Of a DNA stretch of 64,000 nt, positions 61,794 to 64,000 are shown piece after piece (the stretch's first letter is position 1; each line of letters opens with the position of its first letter). The notes beneath the pieces were generated by a model, which made no database searches, was not told where the DNA came from, and saw nothing but the letters and a program-made list of their open reading frames with translations. Position numbers and translations under genes: made by a program. This stretch comes from Acanthosepion pharaonis (lineage: Eukaryota; Mollusca; Cephalopoda; Sepiida; Sepiidae): assembly GCA_903632075.3 (NCBI GenBank), contig CAHIKZ030005408.1:1340001-1404000 (forward strand), in the 5' to 3' direction.

Positions 61794-62803
61794 CACACAC
61801 ACACACACACACACGCACACACACTGTTAGGCGGGATGTGGCGAGTCTGTCACTGCTCTATCCCTACTTCCATGGAAAGTGCTCGAACGAACCACATTCC
61901 GTCAGGTCTGACTTCTATGGCTAGGACCCGCTATGCCACTTACATAGTAGATCCCCCCATCGGCGAGAAGTAAGTTCCAATTAAACAGCTTCTTCCCGCG
62001 AATCACTGCCTCGTAGAACTGAATCCCAAGCGGGTGTTTCTCAGATCACTACAATCTTAACCTGTTCAAGTCTAGAGTTAACAGTTATCTTCCTCTCCTA
62101 CCCGTATAAAGCACCCCTTAAGGTAATCCTCTACCTTGAGTTGCCCCCCACCCGAGGGCGAACATTACTGTCTTGAAAAAAAAACGAACCTAAGCAAAGT
62201 ATTAAGAGAAAAGAAAAAAAAAGATTGTTGAACTACTATATAATATCTAATCTCATAGTTATAATCAGAAAGAGGCAGTTGAAATTTCTGAGCGACATAA
62301 TGACAAAAGAAGGCCTAGAGAATTTAACACTGACAAGACACAATGAAGTTCAAGTCTGTTCAAGTCTAGAGTTAACCATTATCTTCCCCTCCTGTCCATA
62401 TAAACTATCCCTTAACGTAACCCTTTGCCTCGAGTGGCCCATGGGTTTTGTACAGGGTGAACATTACTGTAAAAAGAAAAGATCGGATATATGAGTTTCA
62501 CTTGAGGTCTTCAGAGAGCTTGAGTCTCTAAAGACTTTTAAGATAAGGCCTCTTTGCATTATTTACTTTTCTTTTTTATTAGCCTTTTGCAACTAAATTT
62601 TAATTCTTCGTTTTTTTAATGTTTTTACTTATGTATTCATTCATTTATTTATTTTTATTTTTCAGAATGTGACTTCGGTACGTTTGGCAGCGGCTGTGAC
62701 CAGAAATGTCATTGCGCCAATAATTCACAATGTAGTAAAACCGATGGCAAATGTCTTGATGGTGTTTGTGCAGCAGGATACATTGGACATCATTGTCAAA
62801 CAT
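35174..62803 (+). CDS. Secreted/receptor protein with EGF-like repeats and a short kringle (5' part, six exons)
   Basis: Gene-level entry joining six exons: 35174-35261, 47329-47481, 50871-51053, 54644-54778, 57233-57370, 62666-62803. Every intron starts GT and ends AG and lies in phase 1, and the spliced 835 nt stay open. Order of modules: signal peptide (residues 1 to about 29), 8-Cys EGF-like, six-Cys kringle-like, then three 8-Cys EGF-like modules. Such C-x-FG-x-C EGF repeats are known from MEGF, Draper/Jedi and scavenger receptor F proteins, which act at the cell surface in adhesion, engulfment or signalling; some molluscan receptor phosphatases and Tie-like kinases also carry them. The last exon ends in a donor site, so the protein continues beyond the window and its anchor and cytoplasmic part are unknown. 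Introns are 12.1, 3.4, 3.6, 2.5 and 5.3 kb. Exon skipping or missed cassette exons cannot be excluded. Confidence 0.85.
35618..35850 (+). repeat. Two tandem tRNA-derived SINE units
   Basis: Unit 1 at 35618-35705 and unit 2 at 35756-35842 each have TATAATGGTTAGCAAG or TGTAATGATTAGCAAG (A box), GTCTCGTTAGAGC-type middle and GAGTTCGATCCTCACTGGGT or GACTTCGAACCTCACTGGGT (B box). The trailing ATCTAAGCTACGCTTAGAAAA is also duplicated. A third related copy lies at 45700-45775. Confidence 0.8.
35900..36060 (+). repeat. SINE, family B fragment
   Basis: GGATTCCAGTTCATTCCTTC, ACGGTATGAATACATTTCTT and TTGGTAAATAACAGGACAGA align with the 27115 copy. 36070-36850 holds no recognised gene. Confidence 0.6.
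36858..36910. repeat. (AAT)n-(AAG)n microsatellite
   Basis: AATAATAAT then AAGAAGAAG within intron 1. 36911-37080 shows no gene. Confidence 0.9.
37080..37515 (+). repeat. Family A dispersed repeat, near-complete copy
   Basis: Begins with a GGCTTGGTTT tandem tract, then GTGACATATCAACACC, TTAATGCCGAAATCTAGATA, GGACCCCAGCAAGTGCTACC, GAACCTG.AAACAACAG and ends GGATGTAGTTTATCATCATA. About 430 bp; repeated several times in the introns of this gene in both orientations. Confidence 0.75.
37690..37900 (-). repeat. SINE, family B fragment
   Basis: GTGATACACGCTTAGGCGAT, TTTCGATACATGACTGACGA and GAAGAAGAGGATTCATACCT parallel 17800-17980. 37901-38260 shows no gene. Confidence 0.65.
38265..39060. repeat. 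Minisatellite with about 30-bp unit
   Basis: More than 20 diverged tandem units of the form CATTTATCRACCCCTTTTGA followed by CYTCCCAGA. Unit length drifts between about 27 and 33 bp. Short frames rich in Ile-Tyr-Gln are repeat artefacts. Lies inside intron 1. Confidence 0.9.
39375..40525 (+). mobile_element. Penelope-like reverse transcriptase remnant between inverted R copies
   Basis: 39545-39850 encodes IKSAHEFLQILKTTQPKS, then in another frame SLDEENLIKNVPFDETI, HACTSKAPFYDNNGKN and AVSMGNPLGPCF, the core motifs of Penelope-like reverse transcriptases (FTNVPVDETI, GVSMGSPLGP in intact members). Frameshifts and stops follow. It is bracketed by repeat R inverted at 39375-39510 and direct at 40220-40525. 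Sequence from 40526 to 41050 is AT-rich without a gene. Confidence 0.75.
41095..41290 (-). repeat. tRNA-like SINE, family C copy 1
   Basis: Minus strand carries AATGGTATTATGCTTGCG and TCCGGGTTCGATTCTTAGAG, A- and B-box like. CATCAGCAGTGCGCA is shared with the copies at 41480 and 56205. Confidence 0.65.
41480..41705 (+). repeat. tRNA-like SINE, family C copy 2, ending in (TA)n
   Basis: GGCTAACTAGTATGATGCTT and GTCCGGTTTCGATTCTCAGA, then GATGCGCACTGCTGATGAG and GATGAAATGGCCGTCC, and (TA)n at 41658-41705 directly after the 3' end. Inverted relative to the 41095 copy. Confidence 0.7.
41706..41790. repeat. Stem-loop next to (TA)n
   Basis: GAAGTCAACACC-x2-AGGCGACAGTGGCTTG pairs with CAAGACAGTCGCCCTGGGTGTTGACTTC over about 28 bp with a 28-bp loop. 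Shape is hairpin-precursor-like or a short foldback element; expression unknown. Confidence 0.8.
42179..42661. mobile_element. Candidate solo LTR 1 inside the Tc1 element
   Basis: 483 bp bounded by TGTAAC...GTTACA, perfect short inverted ends, inserted in the Tc1 frame. Part (42360-42420) resembles the GC-rich element at 5935 and 47735. No clear target duplication seen. Confidence 0.5.
42758..43769 (+). mobile_element. Candidate solo LTR 2 inside the Tc1 element
   Basis: 1012 bp starting TGTCGGAG and ending GTCCGCTACA, inserted precisely between two blocks of the Tc1 transposase. It contains AATAAA at 43634 and a degenerate CAACGACC.GCAGCGATCA minisatellite at 43370-43580. ATG flanks both sides on the minus strand, an imperfect target duplication. 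Only TG...CA ends and placement support the LTR call. Confidence 0.5.
43986..44460 (+). repeat. tRNA-headed repeat, family D
   Basis: GAGATCCGGGTTCAAATCTCACC is a strong B box with a T-arm stem; CTTTCTTACCATGAG precedes it. The 400-bp tail (TCGGACTCAATCGAGGTTGA, GTGGGCTCTGTGGGTG) is not found elsewhere in the window. Confidence 0.5.
44570..45260 (+). mobile_element. LINE C-terminal fragments, two tandem partial copies
   Basis: ATTCTACAGAAGGATGATGG, GAATTTGACA and GGAGAGCCATAATCGC occur twice (44570-44900 and 44950-45250). The final part reads GGIRRRQTFLTATKARKLWR-AIIAYVLKK. Endonuclease-reverse transcriptase type, decayed. Confidence 0.75.
45340..45780 (+). repeat. Family A repeat fused to tRNA-SINE
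   Basis: GCGAAATATCAATCTCCATG to TTTCCGGATGTAG is family A; it runs into TAGTGTAATGGTTAGCACGT and GAGTTCGAATTTCACTGGGT, the tRNA-like unit also seen at 35618. The junction lies near 45697. Confidence 0.75.
45830..46535 (+). repeat. Family A-related repeats
   Basis: 45850-46040 (GTTTGTTTAACGACACATC to TTTTGTGCATATACAGG) is repeated inverted at 50610-50790. 46180-46535 is another family A copy ending GGATGTAGTTTATCGTCATA. 46540-47328 up to exon 2 shows no gene. Confidence 0.7.
47329..47481 (+). CDS. Exon 2: EGF-like module 1
   Basis: Acceptor TTTCTTTAG ends at 47328 and donor TGTAAGTA begins after 47481. In phase 1 it encodes about 51 residues beginning VGAQVRKCDNNKFGYEC and ending GFWGSNCQL. 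Eight cysteines are spaced C-x8-C-x3-C-x-C-x5-C-x6-C-x3-C-x8-C with the FG and GF-x-G-x-NC signatures of MEGF/laminin-type EGF repeats. This module follows the signal peptide directly. Eight rather than six Cys groups it with Draper/SR-F type repeats rather than calcium-binding EGF; no cbEGF D-x-D/N-E motif is seen. Flanking intron sequence is stop-rich. Confidence 0.9.
47735..47930. repeat. GC-rich dispersed element, copy 2
   Basis: CGCCCACGTCGCTACCGAAT, ACACAAGGTCAGTTTAAAGT and GAAAAAAATTGCTCAAGCCC correspond to 5955-6050. Lies in intron 2. 47940-49180 is AT-rich without a gene; 48836-48955 has the phrase TACCAAATCTTATATAGATT in four tandem variants. Confidence 0.55.
49190..49500. repeat. 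(TA)n and (AAG)n tracts
   Basis: TA at 49190-49229 and GAAGAA repeats at 49447-49497. Remaining sequence to 50120 shows no recognised gene. Confidence 0.9.
50130..50790 (-). repeat. Family A copies, minus strand
   Basis: CCAGACCCGGAGTGGCAGTA, TTTTGGCATTAAATAAGTCA (50130-50470) and GCATTAAATGACCCATGAGC (50700-50765) are complementary to the plus-strand family A text. They end 80 bp before the kringle exon. Confidence 0.7.
50871..51053 (+). CDS. Exon 3: shortened kringle-like module
   Basis: Acceptor GAAAG ends at 50870; donor AGTAAGTA follows 51053. The 61 residues start SECYYNGHSEKYEGT, contain NVCEKW and HNYC, and finish KPWCYTSAGWRYCKLNNC. Y-x-G-T, C-x-x-W, N-Y-C, PWCYT and W-x-Y-C are kringle hallmarks, and six Cys occur in kringle order. 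A standard kringle is about 80 residues; here Cys2 to Cys3 is only 11 residues apart where about 29 are usual, so much of the middle loop is absent. Cys1-Cys2 (22) and Cys5-Cys6 (5) spacing is near normal. Kringles typically bind proteins or lysine-like ligands. A fibronectin type II module is a weaker alternative because it lacks the leading Y-x-G-T segment. Flanked by EGF exons in the same phase. Confidence 0.87.
51640..52105 (+). mobile_element. Jockey/CR1-like LINE fragment (decayed)
   Basis: KYFHGNCSDVISS, SFPDSYNLQKSRC and GFIALLGG parallel the copy at 7400, with stops throughout. 51054-51640 has no gene beyond the exon 3 donor. Confidence 0.7.
52257..52446. repeat. Imperfect palindrome, about 190 bp
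   Basis: ATTTTGCTTGTTTTTATTTA and CTTATCTTATATATTTATTT on the left pair with AAATAAATATATAAGATAAG and AAAACAAGCAAAAT on the right; the centre holds AACTTGTTAATAA. Confidence 0.8.
52740..54090 (+). mobile_element. Jockey/CR1-like LINE with reverse transcriptase palm
   Basis: 52983-53612 is a 209-codon frame: HIKVGIPKGSILGPTLFLIF then INDLADII, with VYADETS where active enzymes have F/YADD, so the second catalytic Asp is Glu. Upstream GFSRSTVDMLTV and VTSDIPKTFDSV are RT motif regions with a stop (TGA) near 52963. Downstream RLWNSLPVSCFYATYDLQ and a GGGGTG-type end near 54070 complete the 3' part. It is the longest jockey-like copy here but is broken. Confidence 0.85.
54110..54240 (-). mobile_element. 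LINE C-terminal fragment
   Basis: Minus strand matches the ECWTISS/RRMLRIPWTE segment of the endonuclease-reverse transcriptase LINE (AGTGGATGCTGGACAATCTT, GAAGGATGCTGAGAATATCA). 54245-54540 shows no gene; (AAT)n lies at 54548-54582. Confidence 0.65.
54644..54778 (+). CDS. Exon 4: EGF-like module 2
   Basis: Acceptor TCATCTTTAG ends at 54643; donor AGTAAGTATC follows 54778. It encodes 45 residues starting MCPPGLFGVNCIKECHC, with eight Cys and ending GPGWKGRYCSL. The first Cys is preceded by Met encoded across the junction rather than the usual acidic or Lys residue. The spacing between Cys7 and Cys8 holds GPGWKGRY, the standard GW-x-G-x-x-C end of the repeat. Phase 1 on both sides allows this module to be skipped without a frame change. 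Confidence 0.9.
54967..55045. repeat. (GAAA)n microsatellite
   Basis: GAAAGAAA repeats to 55007 with a GGAGGAAG-rich continuation. Confidence 0.95.
55220..56060 (-). repeat. Family A copies, minus strand, three partial
   Basis: GATAAACTACATTTGGCAGC to CGGCATTAAATGATCCATAA (55225-55565), CTCTAATCGGGAGATTGGAG (55685-55760) and CAGGTCCACCGTAACCCGCG (55895-56060) are complements of the plus family A text. Confidence 0.75.
56079..56513 (-). repeat. tRNA-like SINE, family C copy 3 between (TA)n arrays
   Basis: TA at 56079-56158; then minus-strand family C (GAAAGCACTGGACGGCCGTT, CACCAGCAGTGCGCATCC, GAACTGAAACCCTGACAG) to 56440; then TA at 56440-56513. 56520-56885 shows no gene. Confidence 0.75.
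56890..57090 (-). repeat. Family A fragment
   Basis: CCGACAATACCTATTTATCT and TTTCGGCATTAAGTAACCTG are complementary to family A. Ends about 140 bp before exon 5. Confidence 0.65.
57233..57370 (+). CDS. Exon 5: EGF-like module 3
   Basis: Acceptor CTACTTTTAG ends at 57232; donor GGTAAGAAA follows 57370. It encodes 46 residues: KCESGTFGDNC, QQICHC, then QC, KC, GGC and GYTGGNCQK, giving eight Cys. It shares TDGKCL and HCA with exon 6, so these two modules are the closest pair in the gene and probably arose by tandem exon duplication. Both flanking introns are phase 1. Confidence 0.92.
57805..58715 (+). repeat. Two diverged copies of an unidentified repeat
   Basis: 57812-57960 (GACGATTTAATGTCAAATTC, TCTATCCAGGCATAATGCCC, TTTGCGACCCATCTGATC) and 58485-58715 (GACGGCTAATGTGAAATTTG, CTATTCTACCATAATACTC, TTTGCAATCCATCTTATCC) align in order; the second is split by the MITE at 58590. 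57371-57800 has short frames only, not called. Confidence 0.55.
58590..58667. mobile_element. Made1-like mariner MITE
   Basis: 78 bp with perfect 29-bp terminal inverted repeats starting TTAGGTTGGTGCAAAAATAA. TA flanks both ends (58588-58589 and 58668-58669). The termini differ by one base in the first 20 from what I recall of the primate Made1/Hsmar1 termini. No coding capacity; would depend on a mariner transposase elsewhere. Confidence 0.9.
59819..59905. repeat. Perfect-arm hairpin (87 bp)
   Basis: AAGCGAACAGTTTAAAAATA-TGTAACGG... folds back on ...CCGTCACATATTTTTTAACT-GTTCGCTT with about 40-bp arms and few mismatches; centre GCAGAAATTATTTCTGC is itself an exact palindrome. 58720-59818 holds no recognised gene. 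Confidence 0.85.
60060..60250 (-). repeat. tRNA-derived SINE, family B copy
   Basis: Minus strand GGTGTAATGGATAATGGCTC and GATCCGGGCTCCAATGCCC resemble A and B boxes; GCGTAAGCGAATATAACG is shared with the AGTGAATGTAA... part of other copies. Confidence 0.6.
60335..60770 (+). repeat. Two CTGAAGAAG...CCGAAA repeat ends
   Basis: AACTGAAGAAGACCGAAGGG to GGCCGAAATGTTGT at 60341 and CCGAAGAAGGCCGGATAG to TTGCCGAAACGTTATG at 60703. Both are followed by a short A-rich ...AAGATC... tail, so they look like 3' parts of one repeat. 60771-60935 shows no gene. Confidence 0.5.
60940..61550 (-). mobile_element. LINE fragment, minus strand
   Basis: Minus-strand frames read TVRSEHKWSIAVISGLELPN-type text for the EYCGHIWTGAA...SSL region, with LLVWGTDSQQG and RVNCYLS near the 3' end. 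It is decayed and lies head to head with the next copy. Confidence 0.65.
61540..62190 (+). mobile_element. LINE fragment, plus strand
   Basis: Encodes YKSQIRPKTEYCYHIWVGA, TLSSFDRVQKRLRVLAGEE, then (CT)n-(CA)n at 61750-61825, then LLPANHCLVELNPKRVFLRS. The microsatellite interrupts the coding part. Ends GGGCGAACATTACTGTCTTG-AAAAAAAA. Confidence 0.75.
62225..62490 (+). mobile_element. LINE 3' fragments
   Basis: VIIRKRQLKFLSDIMTKEGL-ENLTLTRHNE belongs to the endonuclease-reverse transcriptase family; from 62347 GTTCAAGTCTAGAGTTAAC to GTGAACATTACTGTAAAAAG repeats the 3' end of the 61540 copy. Two families are fused. Confidence 0.7.
62666..62803 (+). CDS. Exon 6: EGF-like module 4 (last exon in window)
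   Basis: Acceptor ATTTTTCAG ends at 62665; donor TGTAAGAG follows 62803. It encodes 46 residues starting ECDFGTFGSGCDQKCHC and ending AAGYIGHHCQT, with eight Cys in the same spacing as exon 5 and an identical length of 138 nt. The donor shows that coding continues downstream. No further EGF exon is visible from 62804 to 64000. Confidence 0.92.
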
Positions 62804-62876
62804 GTAAGAGACTTCATTAATACTTTAAAGTTCTCCTTTTGAGGCCACCAAACTGCTTCTGTCATTTTTTAGTTCG

Positions 62877-63100
62877 AATTATTAGAAATTTAATACTTGA
62901 CTTATTGGAACATATTATGATGGCAACGATTATTGCTGTAAATTATTAGAAATTTAATAATTGACTTGAACATATTATTCTGGCAACAATTATTATTAAA
63001 ATTATTAGAAATATAATACATTACTTGAACATATTATCATGGCAGCAATTATTATTGTAAATCATTAGAAATTTAATACTTGACTTTAACATATTATTCA
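62877..63100. repeat. Tandem repeat, about 60-bp unit
   Basis: ATTAGAAATTTAATA..TGACTT..AACATATTAT..TGGCA.C.ATTATT repeats 3.6 times, starting at 62881, 62945, 63004 and 63064. Confidence 0.9.
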
Positions 63101-63528
63101 TCGCCCTTGGAACTAGTAGAGAGAATGGGGCTGTGTGAGCCTTTTGCCGTGGTGATCTCTGGGGGCAGAGGTCCAGCGGTCGGGAGCTTTCCTTTGGTTT
63201 TTCCAACGACCTGCCATTCCCATTTTTCATTCTCTGCAACTGCAGTGTTTCTCGAAAGTTTATTCATTATGTGTTTCTAGAAGCTTTATGCATTATGTGT
63301 TTCGAGAAGTTTTATACATTATGCGCTTCTAGAAAGAAAGAAAGAAGCAAAAAAAGAAAGAAAGGGAAGTTTGAGGAAGCCATGAAACTCTCGTGCGTTT
63401 AATGTCTGCTTCATTGAAATGTCATGGCAATAAGAAATATGCTGGAGTGAAATTGTTTGTTGCAGTAATAAAAATTAGCATAATCCGTAAAATTTCCACG
63501 CACCCGCTCTACATGATTAAAAGAAATT

Positions 63529-63610
63529 CTTCCTTCTTCTTCTTTTTCTTCTTTTTCTTTTCTTTTCTTCTTCTTCTTCTTCTTCTTCTTCTTCTTCTTC
63601 TTCTTCTCCT
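63529..63610. repeat. (CTT)n microsatellite
   Basis: CTTCTT repeats over about 80 bp. 63101-63528 shows no recognised gene. Confidence 0.95.
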
Positions 63611-63754
63611 ATATACTTCGTCCCTTCAGGATGTCGGTGGCTATCATGGTGCCCAACATTGTCATGTCATTTGAAGCTCTTAATTTTGTCTTTTTTTATT
63701 ATCTTTTCTCAACCTTGTTTCGCCATCCATTAACTCAAGCTCGCTATGCAAGTT

Positions 63755-63880
63755 ATGCGTTGTTTTCCTCGGCTCCTTTTGCTTTCAATCCGCCCTGGGA
63801 GTATCAAATTTCCAAAGCCCTCTTCCCTCATTATGTGACCCAGGGACAGTTTCTTTTTTTCCCTCTTCATCCTTGTGTAA
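63755..63880 (-). mobile_element. LINE C-terminal fragment
   Basis: The complement of AFNPPWEYQISKALFPHYV in the plus frame matches the complement of AFNLSCEYQIRQDFFPHYV at 23400-23500, so this is a minus-strand copy of the IMRKEGLENLTLTG region. Window ends without another exon. Confidence 0.6.
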
Positions 63881-64000
63881 TACGCTTGCGCATTTTTGCT
63901 TTCCATTCAAGTTTGATCTTCAAAAATTTAATCGTCATCTACTGTTTTCTTTATTACTCTTCTCTTGTTCCAGTTCCTTAATAATCTTTCTCTTTTTCTT

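Overview
This window looks like non-coding-dominated animal nuclear DNA. It is AT-rich and packed with microsatellites ((TA)n, (GATA)n, (GT)n, (AAT)n), tRNA-headed SINEs, several non-LTR retrotransposon families, Penelope-like, Tc1 and mariner remnants, with metazoan-style GT-AG introns of 2.4-12 kb. The repeat mix and long introns suggest a mollusc, and I lean towards a cephalopod (octopus-like) genome. That assignment is inference; no species-diagnostic gene is present.

One convincing protein-coding gene is present, on the + strand, entering at 35174 and running off the 3' edge. Six coding exons were assembled by eye: 35174-35261 (start Met and signal peptide), 47329-47481 (EGF-like), 50871-51053 (short kringle-like module), 54644-54778, 57233-57370 and 62666-62803 (three more EGF-like modules). 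All five introns are phase 1 and every exon joins in frame without a stop, the usual signature of exon-shuffled extracellular modules. The visible part encodes about 278 residues of a secreted protein or receptor ectodomain resembling MEGF/scavenger-receptor-F architecture. The C-terminal part (membrane anchor, kinase, phosphatase or nothing) lies outside the window.

Region by region: 1-12 kb holds a compound microsatellite array, LINE fragments, foldbacks and a 220-bp-arm inverted repeat. 12.3-17.2 kb is a nest of R2-like LINE copies (restriction-like endonuclease type) whose 3' tails end in (AAT)n arrays. 17-30 kb has SINEs, jockey-like LINE debris and microsatellites. 30-34.7 kb carries a Penelope-like GIY-YIG fragment, two identically deleted mariner copies and several copies of a 300-bp repeat. 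35-47 kb is intron 1, with tandem tRNA-SINEs, an 800-bp minisatellite, a Penelope reverse transcriptase remnant and a Tc1 transposase split by two solo-LTR-like insertions. 47-64 kb alternates EGF exons with introns full of a recurring 400-bp repeat, LINEs, an intact Made1-like mariner MITE and several perfect hairpins.

No CRISPR, rRNA, operon or bacterial-type system was seen. The transposon remnants are broken and none appears autonomous. The items most worth a second look are the shortened kringle module in an EGF-repeat protein, the Made1-like MITE, the shared-deletion mariner pair, the long foldbacks, and hammerhead-like core motifs.
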